A stretch of DNA of 25,820 bases from Lentzea aerocolonigenes. Its GTDB lineage: Bacteria > Actinomycetota > Actinomycetes > Mycobacteriales > Pseudonocardiaceae. The position numbers and the translations under genes are program-made. Shown here piece after piece: positions 1 to 7,165 of this stretch. The DNA is taken from positions 1 to 25,820 of the forward strand of contig NZ_JYJG01000368.1 in assembly GCF_000955955.1 (NCBI RefSeq), in the 5' to 3' direction. Under the pieces are notes generated by a model. The model saw only the letters and a list, made by a program, of their open reading frames with translations, was not told where the DNA came from and searched no databases. The stretch's first letter is position 1, and each line of letters begins with the position of its first letter.

Positions 1-45
1 TGAAGGGAACCTTCATCCACCTCAAGTGGATGAAGGTTCCCTTCA
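1..45. terminator. Perfect 20-bp-stem hairpin, dispersed palindromic repeat copy A
   Basis: Positions 1-20 are the exact reverse complement of 26-45, with a 5-nt loop CTCAA, so the RNA of either strand can form a 20-bp stem. It sits 10 bp beyond the TAA stop (56-58) of the minus-strand lipoprotein gene, where a terminator is expected. Each arm contains the core TGAAGGTTCCCTTCA or its complement. The same core recurs at 15858-15912, so this is a copy of a repeat family rather than a unique terminator. Whether a T-tract follows cannot be seen because the window ends at base 1. Confidence 0.75.
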
Positions 46-55
46 TCGACCTTGC

Positions 56-1294
56 TTACTTGGCTCGGGTGCCCTTCGCCTTCACCAGTTCGGACTCGAA
101 GAGCTCCTCGACGGTGGTGAGACCGCCGGGCGCCGACTTGTCGACCTTGGTGATGTACGACTGGGTGGACGAGGGACGGCCGACCAGCGAGTAGTGCAGC
201 GTGCCGGTGAGGCCCTGCGTGTCGAGGCCGTTGGTGTCGTGGAACGCCTTCAGCACGCCGTCGCGCGTGAGGTCGCCGTTCTTGCAGGCCTTCTCCACGA
301 CCGAGAGGAACACCTTCGCGACCGTGTAGCCGTGGTCGACGTACAGCGCGGGCTTGTCGTTGGGGTAGTTCTTGCTGAACGCCGCCGCCACCGCTCGTGG
401 GCCGGCCTGGGTGCCGGTGAACGGCGCCACGGACGTCACCACGGACACCTGCTTCTCGACGGCGGCCGCGACCGGCGACTCCAGCAGCGCGGGGTCGTAG
501 CCGACGACGTTGACCATGAACGGCACGTCCCACTTCATCGCCGCGGCGACACCCACGGCGGCAGCGGTCTGCGCGGGCGCGGTGCTCAGCACGATGGCCT
601 TGGCGCCCTGGGCCTTCAACGAGGCGATCTGCTGCGTCAAGTCAGCCCTGGTCTCGTCGATCGGCTGCTCGGCGATCTTCATGTTCCACTGCTGGCCGAC
701 GAACCGGCTGCCCTCGACGGCGTTGTCGCCGTAGCTGCCCGTGACGTACACGTGGCCGATCGTGTCGCCCTCCTTGATCACACCGCGGCGCTTGTAGTGA
801 TCAAGTCCGTTGATGACGTCGAGGTCGTAGGTCGTGCCCACGATCATCATGTGCGGGTTGCCGAGCAGCGACGCGGCCCACGAGGCGGGCGCGGTCAGCG
901 TGCGGGTCTGCATGATGTCGGGCTCGATCGCCGCGGTCATCGGTGTGCCCGCTAGCTCCAGCAGACCCAGGACCTGCGGTTCCAGGTCGAAGTAGGCGTC
1001 GAGCGCCTTCTGCACGTCGTACGCGTGGTCTTTCAGCTTGAGCTCGACCTTGCGACCGCAGATTCCCCCGCGGTCGTTGACCTGCTTCAGGTACAGCTCG
1101 TATCCCTTCATGCGCGTCATCGCGGACGCTTTGAACGGACCCGTCATGTCGGTGAGGATGCCGAGCGAGATCGTGTCCGCAGTTACGCCCGGACCGGTCT
1201 TCACCTGGGGTTTCTCAGGTTCCCCAGCGCCACAGCCGGCCACGAGGACGACGAGCGCTAAGGCGGTGGGCAGTGCACGGCGGCGGAAGGGCAT
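56..1294 (-). CDS. ABC transporter substrate-binding lipoprotein, branched-chain amino acid (LivJ/periplasmic-binding) type
   Basis: A 412-aa protein of the type I periplasmic-binding fold that captures a small ligand, probably an amino acid, outside the membrane and delivers it to an ABC permease. The N-terminus is a classic lipoprotein signal: basic MPFRRR, a hydrophobic stretch, then lipobox LVAGC with the acylated Cys at 21. The body shows family features such as GILTDMTGPF, a stretch reading YLKQVNDRGGICGRKVELK, and a C-terminal ALYVDHGYTVAKV segment. The ATG start is backed by AAGGA seven bases upstream. It is an orphan: no permease or ATPase of the Liv type is near, though the genes beyond base 1 are not visible. 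An 8-bp inverted repeat about 40 bp upstream (1329-1348) may be its operator. The ligand is not deducible; branched-chain amino acids are only the family default. Confidence 0.9.
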   Translation of the reverse strand: MPFRRRALPTALALVVLVAGCGAGEPEKPQVKTGPGVTADTISLGILTDMTGPFKASAMTRMKGYELYLKQVNDRGGICGRKVELKLKDHAYDVQKALDAYFDLEPQVLGLLELAGTPMTAAIEPDIMQTRTLTAPASWAASLLGNPHMMIVGTTYDLDVINGLDHYKRRGVIKEGDTIGHVYVTGSYGDNAVEGSRFVGQQWNMKIAEQPIDETRADLTQQIASLKAQGAKAIVLSTAPAQTAAAVGVAAAMKWDVPFMVNVVGYDPALLESPVAAAVEKQVSVVTSVAPFTGTQAGPRAVAAAFSKNYPNDKPALYVDHGYTVAKVFLSVVEKACKNGDLTRDGVLKAFHDTNGLDTQGLTGTLHYSLVGRPSSTQSYITKVDKSAPGGLTTVEELFESELVKAKGTRAK

Positions 1295-1328
1295 GCAGCA
1301 GTCCTTGTCGAAAGATCAGGATCGAACA

Positions 1329-1348
1329 TACTAAGCGGTAGCTCAGTA
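1329..1348. promoter_or_regulatory. Imperfect palindrome upstream of the lipoprotein gene, possible TetR-type operator
   Basis: TACTAAGC (1329-1336), spacer GGTA and GCTCAGTA (1341-1348) form an 8-bp inverted repeat with one mismatch, 35-54 bp upstream of the lipoprotein ATG. Read on the minus strand, the proximal arm contains TAGTAT, a fair -10 hexamer, so a bound protein would block transcription. Palindromes of the TACTNAGC...GCTNAGTA kind are common for TetR-family repressors. That assignment is inference, and no TetR gene is in the window. Confidence 0.4.
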
Positions 1349-1504
1349 TTCGTTGATCGGTCACATATTGCCTCTCTATGTGGTACGTGACACAGGATTG
1401 TTAGGTTCATGTGACTACCGCTCGACTACGGAGTGTGCTAGTTCTTCGGCGCCGAACGAAATGAGATACGGCGTTGTCGATCACATTTCGGGTACCCGAG
1501 CGGC

Positions 1505-2044
1505 ATGGCTGATGACGTGATCACGCTGCTGCACCGGCAACACGAGACCATCCGCACCCTGTTCGCCGAGGTCGAGACCGCCGTTGGCGACGAACGCAAG
1601 GACGCATGGCATCGGCTCGTGCGACTGCTTTCGGTCCACGAGACCGCGGAGGAGGAAATCGTCCACCCCGCCATCGCGCGCGTGAGCGGCGGCGAGCCGA
1701 TCGTGGAAGCACGGGTCGCGGAGGAGCGACGCGCCAAGGAGCTCCTCAGCACGATGCACGACATGGGGCCCGAGGCCGAGGGCTTCGACACTCTGCTCGT
1801 GCAACTCCGTGATGACGTGCTCGCCCACGCGGACCACGAGGAGCAGGCCGAGTTCCCGCTGCTGCGCAAGGTGCACGACCAAGAGCGACTCGAACGGATG
1901 GCGCGCGCGGTGGAGGCCGCCGAAGCCATCGCGCCGACCCGCCCGCACCCCGGCGTCGAGAGCCCGATCGCGAACCTGGCGCTGGGGCCGTTGGTGGCCG
2001 TGGTGGACAAGGCGCGCGACGCGATCCGCAAGGTGCTCGGGTGA
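1505..2044 (+). CDS. Hemerythrin-like (HHE cation-binding) protein
   Basis: A 179-aa cytoplasmic protein with a four-helix HHE/hemerythrin domain in about residues 5-120. Hemerythrin domains bind a di-iron centre and serve in oxygen, NO or peroxide handling or in iron storage. Candidate metal ligands are visible: H10/H13 in the first helix, H45 and E49 in VHETAEEE, H54, and H108/H111 with E112-E116 in the HADHEEQAEFP motif. After residue 120 comes a linker rich in Ala, Pro and charge and a C-terminal segment typical of actinobacterial HHE proteins. It is first in a three-gene operon: its TGA overlaps the GTG of the next gene in a GTGA junction. No strong Shine-Dalgarno is seen before the ATG. 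The physiological ligand is unknown. Confidence 0.88.
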   Translation: MADDVITLLHRQHETIRTLFAEVETAVGDERKDAWHRLVRLLSVHETAEEEIVHPAIARVSGGEPIVEARVAEERRAKELLSTMHDMGPEAEGFDTLLVQLRDDVLAHADHEEQAEFPLLRKVHDQERLERMARAVEAAEAIAPTRPHPGVESPIANLALGPLVAVVDKARDAIRKVLG

Positions 2045-2904
2045 GGATCGTCGTCACCGGCGGCAGCGGCAACGTCGGCACCGCGCTCCGGCGTCACCTC
2101 GACTTCGAGGACGTCGGTGTGGACGTGCGCGCTCTCTCATCGCTGAGGGACGCCATCCGCGGTGCCGACGTCGTCGTGCACCTGGCGTGGGCGATCAAAC
2201 CGACCGACCACCAGACGAACGTCGACGGCAGCGAGCACGTGCTCGCTGCCTGCATCAAAGAAGAGGTAGGACACCTGATCTGCGCGTCGTCGGTGGCGGC
2301 TTACGCCCCGGCGGCGCGCTACGAGCGTGTGGACGAGTCGTGGCCGACGACCGGCATCCCCGGCAGCACGTACAGCGCGCACAAGGTGCGGCTGGAGGAG
2401 ATGATCAGCCGCTATCCCTTGCCGTGCACGGTCATCAGGCCGTGCGGGATCGCCCAGGCGTCAGCGGCGCAGCAGCTGCGACGGTGGCTCCTCAGCCGTT
2501 GGCTCTCCCCTCGCCTGCTGCCGTTGCTGCCCGTGCCGTTGTGGACCGGCCTGCGCCTGCAGCTCGTGCACTCCGACGACGTGGCGCGCGCGATCGTGGA
2601 GATAGTGCGCCGCCGGGCGTTGGGCGCGTTCAACCTCGCCTCCGAACCGGTGCTGACCGCACCGATGATCGCTGACCGCGTTGGCGCGGCGAGGCTCCCG
2701 GTGCCGTACCCGGTGATCGAGAAGCTGGCGGGTGCGACGGCGAAGCTCCGGCTGCAACCGCTCACCCCGGAGTGGGTCCGGATGGCCGATCAGGCGCCTC
2801 TGGTGCGGACCACCCGCGCGCACCAAGATCTGGAATGGTGGCCCGAGCACGACGCACGTGATGTGCTGAGCGAGGTCGTCACAGCAATGGGGAGGCGTGC
2901 GTGA
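2041..2904 (+). CDS. NAD(P)-dependent epimerase/dehydratase-like (extended SDR) protein
   Basis: A 287-aa Rossmann-fold protein of the extended short-chain dehydrogenase family, which act on sugar nucleotides or other carbonyl substrates. The dinucleotide-binding motif TGGSGNVG is at 6-13. ADVVVHLAW (about 42-50) matches the family's HLA segment, CASS (81-84) carries the catalytic Ser, and YSAHK (111-115) gives the catalytic Tyr and Lys. The protein is short for the family. The region between the first two strands is reduced, so the usual acidic residue that fixes NAD specificity is not obvious. The GTG start overlaps the upstream hemerythrin stop by 4 bp, and its own stop overlaps the next GTG by 4 bp, indicating translational coupling. 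The substrate is not deducible. Confidence 0.85.
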   Translation: MRIVVTGGSGNVGTALRRHLDFEDVGVDVRALSSLRDAIRGADVVVHLAWAIKPTDHQTNVDGSEHVLAACIKEEVGHLICASSVAAYAPAARYERVDESWPTTGIPGSTYSAHKVRLEEMISRYPLPCTVIRPCGIAQASAAQQLRRWLLSRWLSPRLLPLLPVPLWTGLRLQLVHSDDVARAIVEIVRRRALGAFNLASEPVLTAPMIADRVGAARLPVPYPVIEKLAGATAKLRLQPLTPEWVRMADQAPLVRTTRAHQDLEWWPEHDARDVLSEVVTAMGRRA

Positions 2905-4442
2905 ACGAGGTTGATGCGGTCGTCATCGGCTCAGGCCCGAACGGCCTGGTCGCGGCGGCCCTGCTGGCGGACGCGGGCTGGGACGTGCTGGTGCTGGAGC
3001 AGCGCGACACCCCCGGCGGCGCCGTCACGTCGGCCGAGATCACCGCGCCCGGCTTCACGAACGACGTCTACAGCGCGTTCTACCCCCTCGGCCTCGGCTC
3101 GCCCGTCATCGGAGCGTTGAACCTCGACGTGCAGTGGCAACACGCACCGGCCGTGCTCGCCCACGTGCTGCCCGACGACCGCGTGGCCCTCCTCTCTCGC
3201 GAGGTCGAAACCACCGCGAAGTCCGTCGGCGCGTTCGCTCACGCCGACGCCGACCGCTGGCAGGCCGAGTTCACGCGCTGGCAGTCCGTCCGCGACGCCG
3301 TGCTGGAGTCACTGCTGCGTCCGTTCCCACCGGTTCGTGGCGGCCTTTCTCTTTTGAAGGCCGCCGGCATCGGTGACGCCTTGCGTTTGGCGCGCACACT
3401 CACGCTGCCGGTCCGCCGTCTGGGCGAGGAGCTGTTCGAGGGCGAAGGCGCCCGTGTGTTGTTGGCGGGCAACACGATGCACACAGACCTCGGCCCGGAC
3501 CAGGCCGGCGGCGCGGGTTTCGGCTGGCTGCTGGCGATGCTCGCGCAGGACGTCGGCAACCCGGTCCCGCGCGGCGGCGCGGGCGAGCTGAGCGCCTCGC
3601 TCGTGCGCCGATTCGGTGGCCGCATCGAAACGAACGCGCGGGTGGCTTCCGTTCTGCACGCGCGCGGTGTCGCCGTGGGCGTGCGTCTGGCAGATGGCTC
3701 CACCGTGCGCGCACGCCGAGCCGTCATCGCCGACATCCCCGCCCCGAACCTCTATCTCGACCTCATCGGCGGCGACGCACTGCCCGGCAAGCTCGCCGAC
3801 GACCTCAAGAAGTTCCAGTGGGACGGCGACACGATCAAGGTCGACTGGGCGCTGTCCGGCCCGATCCCGTGGACCAACCCGGAAGCCGCGCAGGCAGGCA
3901 CCGTCCACCTCGGCGGCGACGTCAACGGCCTCGCCACCGTCGCCCACGAACTCGCGTGCGGCAAAGTCCCGCGCAACCCGTTCATGGTCATGGGCCAGAT
4001 GACGACGACCGACCCGTCACGCTCCCCAGCCGGCACCGAGGCCGCCTGGGCCTACACCCACGTACCGCTCGGCGGCGGCTGGACCCCGGACCGCCTGAAG
4101 CGCCGCGCCGACCGCATCGAGCTGATGATCGAGGAACGCGCCCCGGGCTTCCGCTCCCGCATCCTGCAGCGAAGCGTCCTCGGCCCGCAGGAGATCGGCT
4201 CGGTCAACGGCGGCACCGCGGCCATCCACCAGCAGCTGATCTTCCGCCCGGTGCCGGGTCTGGGCCGCGCCGACACCCCGTTCGACCGCCTCTACCTCGC
4301 CGGCTCCTCAGCGTGGCCGGGTGGCGGCGTGCACGGCGCGGCGGGAGCGAACGCGGCACGGGCGGCGCTCACCCGGTGGGGCATCGCGGGCGAGCTCTAC
4401 AAAACCCTGATCCAGGGCGCCCACAAAGCCCTCTACACCTGA
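2901..4442 (+). CDS. Phytoene-desaturase-like FAD-dependent oxidoreductase (COG1233 type)
   Basis: A 513-aa flavoprotein of the phytoene dehydrogenase-related family. The N-terminal FAD motif VVIGSGPNG lies at 8-15, with the ribose-binding Glu at 33 in VLVLEQRDTPGGA. The C-terminal FAD motif LYLAGSSAWPGGGVHG precedes GAAGANAARAAL. Family members oxidise or isomerise hydrophobic substrates such as carotenoids or quinone- and retinoid-like molecules, but no carotenoid genes surround this one, so carotenoid synthesis is not implied. GGAGG at 2891-2895 supports the GTG start, which overlaps the preceding stop as GTGA. Its 3' end overlaps the convergent DUF4041 gene by 10 bp. The coupling to a hemerythrin and an SDR suggests a shared redox task of unknown nature. 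Confidence 0.88.
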   Translation: MNEVDAVVIGSGPNGLVAAALLADAGWDVLVLEQRDTPGGAVTSAEITAPGFTNDVYSAFYPLGLGSPVIGALNLDVQWQHAPAVLAHVLPDDRVALLSREVETTAKSVGAFAHADADRWQAEFTRWQSVRDAVLESLLRPFPPVRGGLSLLKAAGIGDALRLARTLTLPVRRLGEELFEGEGARVLLAGNTMHTDLGPDQAGGAGFGWLLAMLAQDVGNPVPRGGAGELSASLVRRFGGRIETNARVASVLHARGVAVGVRLADGSTVRARRAVIADIPAPNLYLDLIGGDALPGKLADDLKKFQWDGDTIKVDWALSGPIPWTNPEAAQAGTVHLGGDVNGLATVAHELACGKVPRNPFMVMGQMTTTDPSRSPAGTEAAWAYTHVPLGGGWTPDRLKRRADRIELMIEERAPGFRSRILQRSVLGPQEIGSVNGGTAAIHQQLIFRPVPGLGRADTPFDRLYLAGSSAWPGGGVHGAAGANAARAALTRWGIAGELYKTLIQGAHKALYT

Positions 4443-5764
4443 ACGCTCTGCCGGTACTCGGCCGCCTCGGGTTCGAGCACGTACTCCAGCACCTGGCCAC
4501 CGTGCTTCTTGAGCAACTCACGCACCTCCTCGGGAGTGGCGTAGAAGAACTCGCGGCGCATGTTGACCTGGTTGACCCTGCGGCTGGACAACTCACGGTG
4601 CAGGGCCGTCTCCAGCGACACCGCGTCGTGCGAGTAGTAAAGGATGTGCGTGTCGTACCGGAACGGCACGGAGGCGTCACCGAGCTCGAGCACGCGCTCT
4701 TCGGGATGCAGGCGCCGCGTCATCCCGATCTTCACCATCTTCGGTCCGAACGCACCGAGGTTGCTGATCACGTAGACGTACCCGGCGCGGATGTTGGCCT
4801 CGCGCTGCTGCACACCCTCGATGCCCGCGACGACCTTGTCCAACTCGGACTGGAGCTCCTCCGCGGCAGCGACGTCCCCCTTGGCGAGCAACGCCTTGCG
4901 GACGTTCTCGAGGTGCTTGCGCTCCTTGTCGAGCTTCTCCAGCTCTCGCCGGAACTCGACCTGCGCCTTGGCCTCCTCGCGCAACCTCTCACGTTCGGCG
5001 CGCTCGTTCTCCTTCTCCTCCTGCTTCTTCTGCAGGTAGTCCGCCATGAGCTCCAGCTCGAGCATGCGCAGCTTCTCGTAGCGGTCATCGATCTCGATGC
5101 TCAGCATCTTGCCGAGCTTCTCGATCGCCTCGGCCGCGCGGACCAACCGCTTCTTGGCCGCGTCGACGGACCCCGCCTTCATCACCCGCAGGCTGTTCTC
5201 CGCCTCGGCGTTGTACGAGCGAAGCATCAGCTTGCACCAGTCGGCGACCATCTTGGCGCCTTCCCGGCTCGACCCGTTGAAGGTGAAGTTGCTACTGCCG
5301 ACGACCGCGGTCTTGTCCCTGATCATCTGCTTCATCGTGTCCTGCACGCGGTCCAGCTGGCGTTTGTACTGTTCGGAGTTCTCCAGCGGGTGGTGGTAGC
5401 GGAACACGCCGGCGTCCTGGAACAGCAGCTCGTCCGTGAACGGCACCAGCGTCTGCTGAGCAGCCGCCAGCTCCGCTCGAAGCTGGGCCAGTCCCTGCTC
5501 GAAGCCCTTCTTCTGCAACGCCAGAGCCTCGTCGTGTTCCCGGCGCTCGATGGTCAAGGCCTTCTGGTGCACCTGACGCTCGGTGGCGTGCGCCTGCTGC
5601 AGCCCGGCCAGTTCGGCTCGCATGTGGTCGACCTGCTGACGCACCTGCACGTACTCAAGCCCGCCGATCTGTTGCAGGTAACCGTTGAGCTGATTTACCT
5701 GCGCCTGGAGCCCACCCGCGGTCTGTTCGAGCGACACGATCTTCTTCTGCTTGCTGCCGAACAT
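4433..5764 (-). CDS. DUF4041 protein with C-terminal GIY-YIG-type (T5orf172/MUG113) domain
   Basis: A 443-aa protein in three parts. Residues 1-105 are a coiled coil rich in Q, A, E and R. Residues about 105-250 form the DUF4041 region (FQDAGVFRY, WCKLMLRSYNAEAEN, RYEKLRMLELELMADYLQKK). A second, highly charged coiled coil spans about 245-325. The C-terminus (about 327-420) is a GIY-YIG-like domain with GYVYVI, KIGMTRR, ERVLELG, LETALHREL and NMRREFF in the expected order, so the putative catalytic Tyr, Arg and Glu are present. This architecture is known from phage and bacterial proteins; its function is not established, and DNA binding or cleavage is inference. GGGGAG lies upstream of the ATG. 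A truncated paralogue lies at 9403-10032, across the ABC operon. Confidence 0.88.
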   Translation of the reverse strand: MFGSKQKKIVSLEQTAGGLQAQVNQLNGYLQQIGGLEYVQVRQQVDHMRAELAGLQQAHATERQVHQKALTIERREHDEALALQKKGFEQGLAQLRAELAAAQQTLVPFTDELLFQDAGVFRYHHPLENSEQYKRQLDRVQDTMKQMIRDKTAVVGSSNFTFNGSSREGAKMVADWCKLMLRSYNAEAENSLRVMKAGSVDAAKKRLVRAAEAIEKLGKMLSIEIDDRYEKLRMLELELMADYLQKKQEEKENERAERERLREEAKAQVEFRRELEKLDKERKHLENVRKALLAKGDVAAAEELQSELDKVVAGIEGVQQREANIRAGYVYVISNLGAFGPKMVKIGMTRRLHPEERVLELGDASVPFRYDTHILYYSHDAVSLETALHRELSSRRVNQVNMRREFFYATPEEVRELLKKHGGQVLEYVLEPEAAEYRQSVQV

Positions 5765-5860
5765 CTGGCGGCTCCCCTGGCGCGACGACTGGTACCGGCG
5801 TCATCGCACAGCGGCATCCGGCCGTTAGACCATCAGGACAAACCCACCCGAACGGCGGAA

Positions 5861-6724
5861 CTACTGACGGACCGACCGCCGCGTCCTGGACGCTCGCAGA
5901 TACCCCATCACCAGCCCCTCCAGGTCGGGATGCGTGCTCTCCCAACCGGAAGGCACCGATCCACCGCGCACCAACGCAGTCGTCTGCCGCGCCGTGTGCG
6001 ACGAGTCGACCACGACACCATCGGTCTCCAACGACACGTCAGCGGGCCCGACGACGACCTGGTGCGCGGCCAGGATGTCGTCGATGTCCCCGGAAACCTG
6101 CACGCGCCCCTCGTCGAGCAGAAGCAGGTGGTCGCACACATCCCCGAGGTCGGTCAGAAGATGCGATGACAGCAACACCGTCGTACCCCGCTCAGCGACA
6201 TCGGTCATGACGATCCGCAACGTCTCGTCGCGCGCCAACGGGTCGAGGTCGGACAACGGTTCGTCCAACAACAACACCTTCGGCAACCGTCCCAACGCAA
6301 ACGCAATAGCGACCTGCGTCCGCGCACCGGCGGACAGCGTGCGCACCTGAGCGTCCTTGTCCACGCCCGCAAGGAGATCGAGCACCTCGAAAGCCCGTGA
6401 AGAGGACCAACGATCATTCATGGCCGCACCGGCACGCATCATCTCGCGCACGGTGAACTGCTCGTACAGCGGCCGTTTCTGCGTCAGCAAAGACACGTCA
6501 GGGTGCATGCGGCCGCGCACCGGAGTCCCGTGCACGCTCACCGAACCACGAGACGGCCGGGCGAGCCCCGCGATCAGCGAGAGCAACGTCGACTTGCCCG
6601 CCCCGTTCGGCCCCACGAGCCCCGTGACGCTGCCGGGAGGCAACGAGAACGAGCAGTCGTCGAGCGCGCGCAAGCGGCCGAAGTGCTTGGCCACGCCGTT
6701 AGCGTGCACCGGACTGTCGTTCAT
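5861..6724 (-). CDS. ABC transporter ATP-binding protein (second ATPase of the GntR operon)
   Basis: A 287-aa ABC ATPase. Walker A is GPNGAGKST (38-46), Walker B is VLLLDEP (150-156), the D-loop is SDLDP and the switch His is in SSHLL (about 188). The signature is degenerate, LSAGA (130-134) instead of LSGGQ. The frame is open further upstream, but ATG at 6724 is preferred: TGGAG precedes it by five bases and the protein then begins where homologues begin. The tail from about 215 to 287 is extra and not conserved-looking. It is last in the operon, 43 bp after the GntR gene, and no permease follows. It could share the upstream permease, drive an unlinked one, or be a leftover. The substrate is unknown. 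Confidence 0.88.
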   Translation of the reverse strand: MNDSPVHANGVAKHFGRLRALDDCSFSLPPGSVTGLVGPNGAGKSTLLSLIAGLARPSRGSVSVHGTPVRGRMHPDVSLLTQKRPLYEQFTVREMMRAGAAMNDRWSSSRAFEVLDLLAGVDKDAQVRTLSAGARTQVAIAFALGRLPKVLLLDEPLSDLDPLARDETLRIVMTDVAERGTTVLLSSHLLTDLGDVCDHLLLLDEGRVQVSGDIDDILAAHQVVVGPADVSLETDGVVVDSSHTARQTTALVRGGSVPSGWESTHPDLEGLVMGYLRASRTRRSVRQ

Positions 6725-6767
6725 CCACACTCCACAAGAGACATTCTTGGGGCCATTCGCTGGGAAA

Positions 6768-7151
6768 TCAGTAGTGCGCCGACCGCACGTCCGTGTAGAT
6801 CGCGTCGACCTCGTCCGAAGACAGACCCTCGTCCACCGCGCGGCCCATCCACTGGTCCAGGTCCTGCTGCAACGGTCCGCGTGCGGCATCCGTGGCCAGA
6901 GACGCCGTGATGAACGTGCCCATCCCCCGCCGGCCCTCGACGAGGCCCTCGTGCTCGAGCTCGCGGTACGCCTTCAGCACGGTGTTGGGGTTGACCCTGG
7001 TGGCCTCCACCACCTCCCGTGCCGTCGGCAGCTTGTCGCCGGGTCCGAGCAGCCCCATCCGCATGGCCTGCTTGACCTGCGCGGCGATCTGGAGATAGGT
7101 GGACACCCCGGAGTGCCGATCGATGCGAAACTCGATCACGCCGCCCAGCAT
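6768..7151 (-). CDS. GntR-family (YtrA-type) transcriptional regulator
   Basis: A 127-aa regulator with an N-terminal winged helix (about 14-83: STYLQIAAQVKQAM, GDKLPTAREV, VNPNTVLKAYRELEHEGLV, RRGMGTF) and only a short helical C-terminus. This is the YtrA subfamily, which controls ABC transporter operons. The frame is open further upstream but would run back into the permease gene, so ATG 7151 (GGGTGGG just upstream) is chosen; GTG 7139 is an alternative. It begins 14 bp after the permease stop and precedes the second ATPase, so it is co-transcribed with the transporter. It probably represses the operon through the palindrome at 8880-8911. The effector is unknown. Confidence 0.87.
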   Translation of the reverse strand: MLGGVIEFRIDRHSGVSTYLQIAAQVKQAMRMGLLGPGDKLPTAREVVEATRVNPNTVLKAYRELEHEGLVEGRRGMGTFITASLATDAARGPLQQDLDQWMGRAVDEGLSSDEVDAIYTDVRSAHY

Positions 7152-7165
7152 AGGTGCCCACCCGG

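Noticed and set aside
1445..1456. Self-complementary TTCGGCGCCGAA and, nearby, CGGGTACCCG (1489-1498) upstream of the hemerythrin gene
   Set aside because: Short GC-rich palindromes are frequent by chance in such DNA, and no spacing or second copy supports an operator, though a weak role is not excluded.
1295..1504. Possible small RNA or riboswitch in the 210-bp gap between the lipoprotein and hemerythrin genes
   Set aside because: No recognised riboswitch core or conserved stem set could be seen; the gap is explained by two divergent promoters.
3818..6169. A very long plus-strand open frame (783 codons) running through the FAD oxidoreductase, DUF4041 and ABC ATPase genes
   Set aside because: It crosses three well-supported genes, two on the opposite strand, and its translation is Arg/His/Leu-rich low-complexity sequence typical of antisense frames in high-GC DNA.
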